64,000 nucleotides of DNA from Bacillota bacterium (GTDB lineage Bacteria > Bacillota > Clostridia > DSM-8532), in the NCBI GenBank assembly GCA_023415825.1, contig JAEZJF010000013.1, positions 315,112 to 379,111 of the forward strand, written 5' to 3'. Under the pieces are notes generated by a model. It made no database searches, was not told the DNA's origin, and saw nothing but the letters and a program-made list of their open reading frames with translations. Positions 45,754 through 54,942 of this stretch are shown piece after piece. The number at the start of each line of letters is the position of its first letter. Within the stretch, counting starts at the first letter, position 1. The position numbers were made by a program, and so were the translations under genes.

Positions 45754-47040
45754 ATGATAGATACGGCAATAATTGCAGACGACTTGACAGGTGCATGCGA
45801 TTCGGGTGTGAAGCTTACAAACCTTGGCTACGAGACTCAGGTTATCATTAATGCCGGCGATACCGAAAGCCTTCAAAAAAACGGAGGTCATATATTTTCG
45901 ATTAACACCGATACCCGGAGTATGAGTCCCGAAGAAGCTTATTTTTGTGTAAAACAAGTGGTTGAGGATATGAAGAAAAATGGAATCAACCGGTTTTATA
46001 AAAAAATCGACTCTGTATTTCGTGGCAACATAGGCAGAGAAATTGACGCCATGTTTGATGCAATGGATTACCAGATAGCTGTAATAACTCCTGCACTTCC
46101 GGATAACGGGAGAATCATTAAGAATGGCAAGCTCTATGAATGCTCGGAATTTTCACAAGATGAAAAGCACAGCTTGATCATCAAAGATGTTTTGCATTCG
46201 TCATCAGTTCGTCAATGCGGCTCAGTGAACCTTTCGGTCATCAGACAGGGCAAAGAGGCGGTCAAAAGTGAGATAAAAAAACTGTATACGGAAGGAAACA
46301 CCCTCATTCTGCTTGATACGGAGGAAAACTCTGATTTAGAGCTTATATCCAGGGCAATCAGTGAAATTGATCTAAGGATATTGCCTGTTGGAAGTGCCGG
46401 ACTAATCAGGTATATTTGGCCTTTATGGGATGATAATGACTGTTACGATGCAAAAATGCAAGTAAATGAAGCCGAAGAGGTCAGGATTTTATTAGTGGCA
46501 GGCTCTATTCATCCGGCCACAATTGCACAGATTCAGATGCTTAACAATCGGGATGATATCAGTATTTATACCTATCCCGTCAAAGATATTAACAGTAAAA
46601 ATGCCAGCGGGAGAGTGGATAGTCTATTGAACTCCATAAAAAGTGATTTTAACGGTAAAACCGGATCCTTGGCAATTGTGGTAACCACCGAGCGCATACT
46701 GAAAAGAGATTTTTCAGATGAAGAGAGAATGATTTATAAGGACATATCCAATCAAATGATTGCTGAAGGTATTGCTGAAATTGCTAATCAACTGGTGGAA
46801 CCGTTACGAATAAACAGGTTGATTGCAACCGGCGGAGATATCGCAAGCTATGTGTTCAATAAAGTGGGAATCAGACAAATCAGACTGCTTGCCGAGCCCA
46901 TACCTGGAATTGTTGCGGGCATTGCGACCTTGAGCTCAGGCAAAAAGCTGCTGCTTGCCACCAAATCGGGTGGGTTCGGGGATGAGCGGGCACTTGAAAA
47001 GCTAATCAATTATATGTATTCAGCGAAATTCACCAATTGA
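45754..47040 (+). CDS. Four-carbon acid sugar kinase family protein (DUF1537)
   Basis: A 428-residue kinase of the DUF1537/OtnK-DtnK family. The N-terminal motif IIADDLTGACDSGVKL is diagnostic. NTDTRSM and KIDSVFRGNIGREIDAM follow. The C-terminal nucleotide-binding domain has LIATGGDIASYVFNKVG and TKSGGFGDERAL. Known members phosphorylate D-threonate, L-threonate or D-erythronate for PdxA2 or OtnC. Pairing with the pdxA2-like gene supports such a role, with the exact acid unknown. Confidence 0.9.
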   Translation: MIDTAIIADDLTGACDSGVKLTNLGYETQVIINAGDTESLQKNGGHIFSINTDTRSMSPEEAYFCVKQVVEDMKKNGINRFYKKIDSVFRGNIGREIDAMFDAMDYQIAVITPALPDNGRIIKNGKLYECSEFSQDEKHSLIIKDVLHSSSVRQCGSVNLSVIRQGKEAVKSEIKKLYTEGNTLILLDTEENSDLELISRAISEIDLRILPVGSAGLIRYIWPLWDDNDCYDAKMQVNEAEEVRILLVAGSIHPATIAQIQMLNNRDDISIYTYPVKDINSKNASGRVDSLLNSIKSDFNGKTGSLAIVVTTERILKRDFSDEERMIYKDISNQMIAEGIAEIANQLVEPLRINRLIATGGDIASYVFNKVGIRQIRLLAEPIPGIVAGIATLSSGKKLLLATKSGGFGDERALEKLINYMYSAKFTN

Positions 47041-47070
47041 AATTATTTTGGGTAGGAGATGGTATACGCA

Positions 47071-47958
47071 ATGTTTGAGGCCAAGGGTATCATAACAGCC
47101 ATGGCAACTCCGTTTTTCGAAGACGAGTCGCTTAATTCAGAAGAATTGCGCAGGCAGGTAGAGCGCCATATTTCAGCGGGAATGGACGGAATTTTCTGTC
47201 TTGGTACCAATGGTGAAAGCTATGCTCTGGATTTTCATGAAAAGGTTGAGGTCATCAGGATTGTAGTAGAGCAGGCAGCAGGAAGAATACCTATCTATGC
47301 GGGCACGGGATGCATTACAACAAAAGAGACCATAAAGCTTACCCAAAAAGCCAGGGAGCTGGGTGCCGACTGTGCTTCAATCATCTGCCCTTATTTTGCT
47401 GCAAGTACTCAAAACGGGCTTTACAACCATTATGCCCAAGTGGCCCAATCGGTTGATATTCCGATTCTCATCTACAATATGCCGGCCAGAACCGGTATAA
47501 ATATGGAATACGCCACTGCCGCAAGTCTTTCTGAAATTCCGAACATTATCGGAATAAAGGACTCCTCCGGAAATTTTGACAATATGCTTCGCTACATAGA
47601 GGAAACAGATGACAATTTTGCTGTACTCTCAGGAAACGATTCCCTTATCCTCTGGTGTCTCATGGCTGGAGGAACAGGTGGGATAAGCGGCATTGCCAAT
47701 ATCTTTCCTGAGATAATGGAGAGCATATACACATACTGGAAGAATGGTGATTTTATTAATTCGAAAAAAAGCCAGGACTCCATAAGGCTTATACGTGACT
47801 GCCTGAAGCATGGAAACCCCAATTCAATTGTCAAGCGCGCGGCCTATTTCGCCGGACAAGACCTGGGCCCTGCACGAGCTCCATTCAATATCAAGGATGA
47901 GAAAATCGACGAGATTTTAAAGAATACGGTTGAAATGTATAAGCAAAGAAGGGGCTAA
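47071..47958 (+). CDS. DapA family aldolase/lyase (dihydrodipicolinate synthase-like)
   Basis: A 295-residue class I aldolase of the DapA/NanA family. The Schiff-base Lys163 is in GIKDSSGN and Tyr135 in LIYNMPART. The pyruvate-binding GTNGES motif is present. The N-terminus (GIITAMATPFFED) is typical. I chose ATG 47071; the ATG at 47059 sits on top of the AGGAG site. It is embedded in a sugar-acid operon, so it more likely cleaves or dehydrates a 2-keto-3-deoxy acid than makes lysine. The exact activity is not assignable. Confidence 0.85.
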   Translation: MFEAKGIITAMATPFFEDESLNSEELRRQVERHISAGMDGIFCLGTNGESYALDFHEKVEVIRIVVEQAAGRIPIYAGTGCITTKETIKLTQKARELGADCASIICPYFAASTQNGLYNHYAQVAQSVDIPILIYNMPARTGINMEYATAASLSEIPNIIGIKDSSGNFDNMLRYIEETDDNFAVLSGNDSLILWCLMAGGTGGISGIANIFPEIMESIYTYWKNGDFINSKKSQDSIRLIRDCLKHGNPNSIVKRAAYFAGQDLGPARAPFNIKDEKIDEILKNTVEMYKQRRG

Positions 47959-47960
47959 AG

Positions 47961-49115
47961 ATGATGCAATACAATTTGAGAATGCCATCAAGTGTCATTT
48001 GCGGGTGCGGAGCAGCCGACGGGCTGGCGTCCATGGTTCAATCCCGGGGTATACGCAATGTCGCAGTATTGGTGGATGCGGGGGCTCTTAAATCCGGCGC
48101 GCTTAATGGAACCCTGAATCAGATTGAGTCGGTGGTTTCTAAGCTGACACTGGTGACTGATATCCCTCCCGAGCCTGAAGACAAGCAGGTTGTGGCAATC
48201 CTTGAACAGGTTAAAGCCTCTGATGCTGAGTTGATCATTGCCATAGGCGGAGGAAGTGTGTTGGATACCGCAAAATTTATTGCGGTAATGCTTAAAAACC
48301 CCGAATACCAAGCCGATCTGACCAAAAAGGAGCTCATAAAGGTACCAGGAGTTCCCCTTATAGCCGTGCCAACATCAGCCGGTACAGGCTCAGAGGCGAC
48401 GCCCAACGCCATTATTCTCATCCCGGACAAAAAGCTGAAAGTGGGTGTTGTGCATGACTACTTTATGCCGCAGCAGGTGGTGCTCGATGCGCGGCTCACA
48501 AGGAGCCTGCCGCCCTCAGTGACTGCATCAACAGGACTCGACGCTTTCTGCCATTGTATTGAGACCTACATATCAAAAAAATCCAATCCTTTCTCTGATC
48601 TATTTGCACTAGAAGGCTTGAAGCTTATTAGTGTCAATTTGTTAAAAGCATATCACGACGGCGATAATATGGAAGCTCGCGAAAATATGCTTCGAGCGGC
48701 TTTTTACGGAGGAGTTGCCATCTCTTGCTCAAGCACGGTGGCGGTTCACGCACTGAGCTATCCGCTCGGAGGAACCTACAGGATACCCCATGGTATTTCA
48801 AATGCCATTCTTCTGCCCTATGTCATGAAATTCAATATGGACGCTATTCCCGATAAAGTTTACCCTATTGCAAATGCTGTGGGTATAGACGCTGCGGGCT
48901 TATCTGTTGATGAAGCCGGTAAAAAGGTTATCGAAGCAATCTTCAATCTTGTGCGTGAGGTTAACATCCCCAATAATCTTGAAAAATATGGTGTAACAAA
49001 GGATGATCTGGACTTCCTGACCAAGTCGGCGAGCGAGGTGCGCCGTTTGCTTGACCAAAATCCCAAGGATATGTCCCTCGACGACATTAGCTCCATTTAT
49101 AAGCAGCTTTTATAA
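47961..49115 (+). CDS. Iron-containing alcohol dehydrogenase
   Basis: A 384-residue group III alcohol dehydrogenase. The NAD-binding GGGSVLDTAK and PTSAGTGSEATPNA are present. The metal-binding half has GLDAFCHCIETY, HALSYPLGG and IPHGISNAILLPY. It starts 2 bp after the dapA-like gene, so the two are co-translated. It could reduce the aldehyde released by that aldolase, a step inferred from gene order. Confidence 0.9.
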   Translation: MMQYNLRMPSSVICGCGAADGLASMVQSRGIRNVAVLVDAGALKSGALNGTLNQIESVVSKLTLVTDIPPEPEDKQVVAILEQVKASDAELIIAIGGGSVLDTAKFIAVMLKNPEYQADLTKKELIKVPGVPLIAVPTSAGTGSEATPNAIILIPDKKLKVGVVHDYFMPQQVVLDARLTRSLPPSVTASTGLDAFCHCIETYISKKSNPFSDLFALEGLKLISVNLLKAYHDGDNMEARENMLRAAFYGGVAISCSSTVAVHALSYPLGGTYRIPHGISNAILLPYVMKFNMDAIPDKVYPIANAVGIDAAGLSVDEAGKKVIEAIFNLVREVNIPNNLEKYGVTKDDLDFLTKSASEVRRLLDQNPKDMSLDDISSIYKQLL

Positions 49116-49131
49116 CTCTCTGGATCTATTT

Positions 49132-49173
49132 GTCAACTTAAACAGTTGACATAAATGATATTACCCATAATAA
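49132..49173 (+). promoter_or_regulatory. Inverted repeat and internal promoter before the second binding-protein gene
   Basis: GTCAACT (49132-49138) and AGTTGAC (49144-49150) form an inverted repeat. It overlaps the -35 TTGACA (49146-49151), followed after 16 bp by TAATAA (49168-49173). The transporter genes may have their own regulated start. Confidence 0.5.
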
Positions 49174-49188
49174 CAAGGAGGGATTTTA

Positions 49189-50784
49189 ATGAAAAAGCTA
49201 CTCGCTATTCTATTAACCGTTATGATGATCAGCGCCTTAACGGCAGGGTGCGGGGAGACACCTTCAGCAAACACCGCTAGTCCGACAAGTGCGTCCGCAG
49301 CATCGGCGACATCTCAGACACCAGCAACAGGAAAACCCTTCGAGTTCAGTTATTCCATGCAAACCAAATTTGTAGATTGGCTAAAAGATCTGAAGTGGTT
49401 CCCGGAAGCTGAAAAGGCTACCAATACCAAAGTTGAGCTTTTAGGCCAGGGTTCGTCAGAAACCGAGTATCAGTCCAGTATTGATCAAATGCTTATAAGC
49501 AAGACTTTCCCTGATTGCGGACAGGTTACTGCCAGACAGGCTATTGTCTATGGTCAGCAGAGTGCGTTTGTAAACCTGGCCCCGCTTATTGCCCAAAATG
49601 CCCCCAACATTCAAGCCTATATTGACGCAAATCCTGATTACAAATCCTTCATAACCGCTGAAGACGGCGGAATTTACGGGTTGGCTTCAGAATGCGTTAA
49701 AATAGGTGAATTCTTGTTCTACCGGGCCGACCATTTTAAAGAAGCTGGAATAACTCAAATGCCCACGACACTTGAGGAATTTACAGATGTTCTAAGAAAA
49801 CTGAAAGCCTATTACAAGGATGAAGAAAACTACTACCCATTCTCCGGACGTGAGCACTATATCCGTACACAGTGGATATTTAACTGCTATGCCAATTTTG
49901 AAGGCGGCATTTCAAACGGTCTCTATGATACTATGGTTCTAAAAGAGGCAGGAACCGATATCTACAGTGATGGCTACAAGAAAATGATCGAATGGTATGC
50001 CGACCTTTATGAGGAAGGACTTATCAATCCGCAATGGGTTAAGGGAGCTATGACCGAACAGCTTTGGGAACAGGATTTCCTCACCGGAAAGAGCAGCGTG
50101 GGACTTGATTTCTACACCCGTCCCGCATGGTTTATGAATAATGGCGGACCTCAGAACGACCCGGATTATGATATTCAGGTTATGGATTATCTCAAGAATG
50201 CCGATGGCAAGGAAGCTAAGGCCTACTGTGAAACCAGATACAAGCTCGATCGTTCGCTGGCCATCAACATCGATTCCAAGGATAAAGCACCTGGGATATT
50301 AAAATTCCTTGATTACTTCTACAGTCCTGAAGGTCAGGAATTGGTGCACTGGGGCGTCGAAGGCGAAAGCTTCAAGAAAAATGGAAGCAAGTATGAGCAC
50401 ATCGTTAGCTTTAATGAACAGGAAGCGCTTCCTCTCGGTACTCCAAGATGGAGCTTCCTCAACGATCGTCTTACATTCCCGAAGCCTGTAAATAACGAAT
50501 GGTTCTATGAGTGGAATTCCGATGTTGTTAAAAACGCGGCTCTTAATAATTTCGACCAGGTTGAACCATCCATTACATTCAGTTATACTGCCGAACAAGC
50601 GGTAGAATATGATAATTTGAAAGCAGTGGTTACTCCGGCTGTACTTTCAGGTACAATCAAATTCATCACCGGTGAAAGGTCTTTCGCAGATTGGGATCAA
50701 TGGCTTAAGGAGATGGCAAATCTCGGCTATACCAGAATGGAAGAAATCCAACAGGCAGCTTATGATGCTAAATATAAGAAATAA
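49189..50784 (+). CDS. Extracellular sugar-binding lipoprotein of a second ABC importer
   Basis: A 531-residue family 1 solute-binding protein with lipobox LTAGC (Cys21) and a Ser/Thr/Ala-rich linker. The remainder is a periplasmic-type two-lobed binder, for example IYGLASECVKIGEFLFYRAD. Length fits the LplA-like group. It follows the catabolic enzymes and precedes two permeases. A GGAGGG ribosome site precedes the ATG. Confidence 0.9.
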   Translation: MKKLLAILLTVMMISALTAGCGETPSANTASPTSASAASATSQTPATGKPFEFSYSMQTKFVDWLKDLKWFPEAEKATNTKVELLGQGSSETEYQSSIDQMLISKTFPDCGQVTARQAIVYGQQSAFVNLAPLIAQNAPNIQAYIDANPDYKSFITAEDGGIYGLASECVKIGEFLFYRADHFKEAGITQMPTTLEEFTDVLRKLKAYYKDEENYYPFSGREHYIRTQWIFNCYANFEGGISNGLYDTMVLKEAGTDIYSDGYKKMIEWYADLYEEGLINPQWVKGAMTEQLWEQDFLTGKSSVGLDFYTRPAWFMNNGGPQNDPDYDIQVMDYLKNADGKEAKAYCETRYKLDRSLAINIDSKDKAPGILKFLDYFYSPEGQELVHWGVEGESFKKNGSKYEHIVSFNEQEALPLGTPRWSFLNDRLTFPKPVNNEWFYEWNSDVVKNAALNNFDQVEPSITFSYTAEQAVEYDNLKAVVTPAVLSGTIKFITGERSFADWDQWLKEMANLGYTRMEEIQQAAYDAKYKK

Positions 50785-50812
50785 ACATCTATCCGATTTA
50801 TGACTACGTTCA

Positions 50813-50851
50813 GCCGACAGTAGATTTACGGTCAGTAGGTTTGCTGTCGGC
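50813..50851 (+). other. Intercistronic hairpin between binding protein and permease genes
   Basis: GCCGACAG (50813-50820) pairs with CTGTCGGC (50844-50851). No T run follows, so it is more likely an mRNA-stabilising or attenuating hairpin that raises binding-protein levels over the permeases. Confidence 0.55.
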
Positions 50852-50871
50852 GATGAACTATTCACAGCTCA

Positions 50872-51882
50872 ATGATTTGCTATCAATCCTTGGAGGTGGT
50901 CCTCATAGCTACAAAAGCCTGCACACCTGATATTACAGATCGGAACATAAAACCAAAAGTTCCAACCAGTATTGCCATAAGCAAATACATAAAGAAGAAT
51001 TATCAGCTTTTGATTATGCTTATACCCGGTCTTATCATATTGGTGCTTTTCAAGCTTGCACCAATCGGAGCCATGGCCATTGCTTTTCAGGATTTTAATT
51101 CCTTTAAGGGAATTTTTAAAAGCGACTGGGTATTTCTTAAGCATTTCCAGCAGATTTTTACTGAGCCGTATATGCTGACGCTTTTGAAGAATACCCTCTT
51201 ACTCGCCTTTTACTCGCTGCTTTTCAGTTTTCCTATTCCGATTATTTTTTCCCTGATGCTCAATGAAGTCGGACTGAGGCGTTTTAAAAGCACAGTGCAA
51301 TCAATGAGCTTTTTACCCTATTTTATTTCTTCAGCGGTTATGGTCAGTATCATCTATACGATGCTTTCACCTACCACCGGCATAGTAAACATATTGCTAA
51401 AAAGCTTTGGCCTGGAATCAATATCCTTTATGACTGAACCAAAATGGTTCAGATCATTATATGTCATTCTTCAGATCTGGCAGACTTTTGGATATTCGGC
51501 AGTTATTTATCTGGCTTCCATTACTGCCATTGATCCAAGCCTGTATGAAGCAGCAGAAATAGATGGCGCAACACGATGGCAAAAAGTGAAGTTCATAACG
51601 CTTCCGTGCATTTCCGGAACCATTATTGTGATGTTGATTATTAGCGTTGGAAATATCTTTACCGTAGATCTGGACAGAATACTGCTGATGTATAACCCGA
51701 GTGTATATGAAACAGCCGATGTTATACAGACTTATGTTTACCGTTTGGGATTTTCGACCATCAATTTCCCGAACTACAGCTACGGTACAGCTGTGAATAT
51801 GTTAAAATCCATTGTTGCTTTTTTACTTGTAATTGGGACAAACCGGCTCTCGAGGCAATATTCCTCTTCGAGACTTTTCTAG
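50872..51882 (+). CDS. Sugar ABC transporter permease (LplB-like)
   Basis: A permease of up to 336 residues with six transmembrane helices and EAA loop LYEAAEIDGATRWQKVKFITL. The start is unclear. ATG 50872 has no ribosome site. A strong GGAGGTGG lies at 50892-50899, inside the frame, and the best-spaced codon after it is ATA at 50905. GTG 50896 lies within that site. The N-terminal 35 residues are therefore uncertain. It works with the lipoprotein at 49189 and the next permease. Confidence 0.9.
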   Translation: MICYQSLEVVLIATKACTPDITDRNIKPKVPTSIAISKYIKKNYQLLIMLIPGLIILVLFKLAPIGAMAIAFQDFNSFKGIFKSDWVFLKHFQQIFTEPYMLTLLKNTLLLAFYSLLFSFPIPIIFSLMLNEVGLRRFKSTVQSMSFLPYFISSAVMVSIIYTMLSPTTGIVNILLKSFGLESISFMTEPKWFRSLYVILQIWQTFGYSAVIYLASITAIDPSLYEAAEIDGATRWQKVKFITLPCISGTIIVMLIISVGNIFTVDLDRILLMYNPSVYETADVIQTYVYRLGFSTINFPNYSYGTAVNMLKSIVAFLLVIGTNRLSRQYSSSRLF

Positions 51883-51895
51883 GAGGGCTGCAAAT

Positions 51896-52774
51896 ATGAA
51901 TAAGAAAAAAACACACTTGTTTGACATTGTAAACAATTCCCTGCTTTTGCTCATTGCAGTTATTTGCATATTCCCATTCTTACATATACTCTTCCTCTCA
52001 ATTAGTGACGGTCGCTTTGTTGCCAATGGTGATGTGGTTTTTATGCCAAAGGGGGTTAATCTGGAATCTTATAAGTTTATATTCCAAACCCCCGCCCTTT
52101 CCATTGCTTCAGGCTTGGTAAACTCATTTAAATACACTGTGATGGGAACGGTGGTGGCTCTGTTTGTAACGTTCCTTACGGCTTACGTCTTAAGCCGGAG
52201 GCAATTTAAAGGCCGGTTCCTTATTATGAGCATATTTGTTTTTACATGGGTATTCGAGGCGGGTATCATTCCTTATTATATTGTTCTCAGCAAGCTGGGC
52301 TTCGTAAATAATCCCCTTGTTATGGTGATTCCCTTTGCTATAAATACCCAGTATCTTCTTATTACCAAGGCTTTTTTGGATGGAATTCCGTATGAATTGG
52401 AAGAAGCGGCAGTTGTTGACGGTGCCAATGATTTTCAGATTATGTGGAAGATTTATTTACCTATCTCCAGACCGATCGTTGCTACGGTTGCAATGTTTTA
52501 TGCGGTGTACATCTGGAATCAATACATGATTCCGTTACTGTATCTGCGTAAGGATAACCTGCATACGATCCAGCAGGTCATTAAAAAGCTTGTTATTTCA
52601 ACCGGAGATACCGTTACATTATTCAGGACTGCGAATATCGACGGCTACATGGTGACGCCCGCTACCCTTAGCGCAGCTTCAATCTTCATAGCCATGGTAC
52701 CCATCGTTTGTGTCTATCCATTTATTCAGAAATATTTCAAAAAGGGTATTCTATTGGGCTCCGTCAAAGGCTGA
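51896..52774 (+). CDS. Sugar ABC transporter permease (LplC-like)
   Basis: A 292-residue permease. The EAA loop reads LEEAAVVDGANDFQIMWKIY and the C-terminus FKKGILLGSVKG is typical of the subfamily. I chose ATG 51896, preceded by AGGAGGG; the frame stays open further upstream only through overlap with the previous gene. No ATPase gene follows, so a shared ATPase is expected. Confidence 0.93.
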   Translation: MNKKKTHLFDIVNNSLLLLIAVICIFPFLHILFLSISDGRFVANGDVVFMPKGVNLESYKFIFQTPALSIASGLVNSFKYTVMGTVVALFVTFLTAYVLSRRQFKGRFLIMSIFVFTWVFEAGIIPYYIVLSKLGFVNNPLVMVIPFAINTQYLLITKAFLDGIPYELEEAAVVDGANDFQIMWKIYLPISRPIVATVAMFYAVYIWNQYMIPLLYLRKDNLHTIQQVIKKLVISTGDTVTLFRTANIDGYMVTPATLSAASIFIAMVPIVCVYPFIQKYFKKGILLGSVKG

Positions 52775-52830
52775 GCAGTATGTAAAACTTAAGGTTAATC
52801 CTTTAGAGTATATTAGGGGAGGTATCAATA

Positions 52831-54384
52831 TTGGAAAAAAAGCACGATATTATTGTGGCAGGAGGCGGACTGGCGGCACTTGTCCTTGCTGCAAGGCTCA
52901 CTGAACTGGGAGTAAAGGATATAGGGATTTATGCTTTGTCTTACGGTGCAACGCCTTATATTGCCGCAATCAACTTTGTTTTGCCTGATAGCCCCTTTGG
53001 AGACACTCCTGAGCAATACTGTGAGGATATGATGAGTGCCGGCTATGCAACAGCCAATCGGCAGATGGTGGAAGATATGTGCAGGGCTTCATCCGGCTGC
53101 TATGAATTGCTAAAAAGATGGGGCGTGAAATTCTCCTTGATGGAGAACGGGTCACCCAGGTTACGCAAAACCTCCGGTTCCAGCCTCCCTCGTTCGCTTT
53201 GTTCAACAGAACATCTGATTGGGGAAGATATCATTGATGTACTTGTAAAAGGCTTGAAGGAAAAAGGCGTAATGATAAATAACGGCTATGAGGTTCTGCA
53301 GCTCCTGAAAAATAATGGGGGGATATGTGGAATAACTGTAAGAGACCCTGATGGAGCTACCTTTAATGTGCATTCATCAACAGTGGTGGCAGCCTGGGGA
53401 GGAGTAGGCGGAATTCTGGGCCATACAACTTATCCGGGGGATATCACTGGAAAGCTGTTTTCCGAGGCTTTTGAAGCAGGTGCTCAATTGACTGATATGG
53501 AGTTTCTGGAATTTGAACCTATGATTGTTATTGATCCAGCGAAGGCTTATGGGGAACCATGTCCAACGGCCATGCTGGGTGAAGGCGCGTATTTACTCAA
53601 TGCGGATATGGAGCGTTTTATCTTGAAGTGCAGACCCCAGGGAGAATCGGGCTCCCCCAAGACATTGCTCAATAAGGCCATATGGAATGAAATAAAACTG
53701 GGCAAAGGCTCACCCCATGGCGGGGTTTATGTTGATATGCGGCATATTCCCGAAAATACTCTGAAGATGTATCCCTGGTTTTATAACCGCCTTAAGGATG
53801 CCGGTAAAAATCCGGCTGGGGAGCTTATTGAAGTTAAACCCAAGCCTCACAGTATTTCGGGAGGTATTGCGGTCGATAGAAACTACCGATCAAATATTAA
53901 CGGATTATATGCTATTGGTGAAGCTGCCGGTTCCATCCACGGAGCATGCCGCATTGGCGGAAATGCCTCCTCACAGGCGGCTATATCCGGTATGCTCTGC
54001 GCAGAGGCTATTGCAAATCTGGATTTCATATCCGATGTCAAGCCTCAGGAATTTGAATATGCTCAGGACTCGGAAACCGATAAAGCATACACACGGCAAA
54101 TCCAGGCACTTGGAGATGAAGCGCTGGGAGCGTATCGATGCCGTGGTACCATGGAAAAGAACGCGAGAATCCTATCTAAGTTGCTGCTATCCGGAGAACT
54201 GAACAAGGATAAAGCCACAAGACAAAGAGCTCTCACCATACTGATTATGATTAAAGCTGCCCTGGCAAGAGAGGAAAGCAGGGGAGTGCATCTTAGAACT
54301 GATTTCCCGTTAACCAATCCACTTTTTGAGAGGGGACTTATTTTGAGGCAAGGCCCGGATGGACTGCCGGAAGTTATTACATAA
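52831..54384 (+). CDS. FAD-dependent fumarate reductase/L-aspartate oxidase-like flavoprotein
   Basis: A 517-residue flavoprotein of the succinate dehydrogenase/fumarate reductase flavoprotein superfamily. It has DIIVAGGGLAALVLAARL at the N-terminus and YAIGEAAGSIHGACRIGGNA for FAD contact. The active-site region has KPHSISGGIAVD. Helical residues 410-500 form the capping C-terminal part. The start is TTG at 52831 after GGGGAGG. It ends the region C operon and is followed by a terminator. It may dehydrogenate or reduce the transported acid; the substrate is unknown. Confidence 0.87.
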   Translation: MEKKHDIIVAGGGLAALVLAARLTELGVKDIGIYALSYGATPYIAAINFVLPDSPFGDTPEQYCEDMMSAGYATANRQMVEDMCRASSGCYELLKRWGVKFSLMENGSPRLRKTSGSSLPRSLCSTEHLIGEDIIDVLVKGLKEKGVMINNGYEVLQLLKNNGGICGITVRDPDGATFNVHSSTVVAAWGGVGGILGHTTYPGDITGKLFSEAFEAGAQLTDMEFLEFEPMIVIDPAKAYGEPCPTAMLGEGAYLLNADMERFILKCRPQGESGSPKTLLNKAIWNEIKLGKGSPHGGVYVDMRHIPENTLKMYPWFYNRLKDAGKNPAGELIEVKPKPHSISGGIAVDRNYRSNINGLYAIGEAAGSIHGACRIGGNASSQAAISGMLCAEAIANLDFISDVKPQEFEYAQDSETDKAYTRQIQALGDEALGAYRCRGTMEKNARILSKLLLSGELNKDKATRQRALTILIMIKAALAREESRGVHLRTDFPLTNPLFERGLILRQGPDGLPEVIT

Positions 54385-54424
54385 AGGATTTGATTTTGTC
54401 TAGTAGCCCTCCTCTTATATAGAG

Positions 54425-54467
54425 ACAGCCTGATTGATTCTTATAATTAGTTTCAGTCAGGCTGTTT
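54425..54467 (+). terminator. Terminator of the region C operon
   Basis: ACAGCCTGA (54425-54433) pairs with TCAGGCTGT (54457-54465), with further pairing inside. The T tract is short. Confidence 0.65.
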
Positions 54468-54518
54468 GCTATATACTCACATCCCTGGACATCTGCTTTT
54501 TTGACATTACTAAATCTC

Positions 54519-54567
54519 TTGACATGTCAAGACTATTGCGATAGTATAGAGACGAGAGCAATAGTCT
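54519..54567 (+). promoter_or_regulatory. blaI promoter with operator-like inverted repeat
   Basis: TTGACA (54519-54524), 17 bp, TAGTAT (54542-54547). A perfect 10-bp inverted repeat, AGACTATTGC (54530-54539) and GCAATAGTCT (54558-54567), brackets the -10 box. A second palindrome CTTGACATGTCAAG covers the -35. BlaI-type repressors bind such sites, so autoregulation is likely. Confidence 0.75.
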
Positions 54568-54581
54568 GGGAGGCAAGTACT

Positions 54582-54938
54582 ATGGAAACAAGACTTTTTG
54601 ATGGTGAGCTTAAGCTTATGGAGCTTCTATGGGGCAGTGAGCCTGCGAGTGCAAAGCAGCTAAGTATCTGGGCATCCGAGGAATACGGATGGAATAAAAA
54701 CACAACTTATACTGTGATAAAAAAGCTCGTCGACAAATCAATCATTTTACGTACCGAACCGAATTTTATGTGCACATCTCTTGTAAAAAAAGAAGAAGTC
54801 CGTAAGGCTGAGACTGAAACGCTGATTTCAAAGCTTTATAACGGCTCAAAAAAAGCTTTGTTCTCGTCCCTGCTTGAAGACGATAGCTTGTCCGAAGATG
54901 AGCTAGACGAATTGAGGAAGATGATAGAAAAGCGGTGA
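54582..54938 (+). CDS. BlaI/MecI family repressor
   Basis: A 118-residue winged-helix repressor. Typical features are FDGELKLMELLWG, the helix-turn-helix region ASAKQLSIWASEE followed by NKNTTYTVIKKLVDK, and the dimerisation end. I chose ATG 54582 behind GGGAGG; upstream frame has no start with a ribosome site. The partner BlaR1-like gene follows 4 bp later. BlaI binds its own promoter and is cut after BlaR1 activation. Confidence 0.92.
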   Translation: METRLFDGELKLMELLWGSEPASAKQLSIWASEEYGWNKNTTYTVIKKLVDKSIILRTEPNFMCTSLVKKEEVRKAETETLISKLYNGSKKALFSSLLEDDSLSEDELDELRKMIEKR

Positions 54939-54942
54939 GCAT

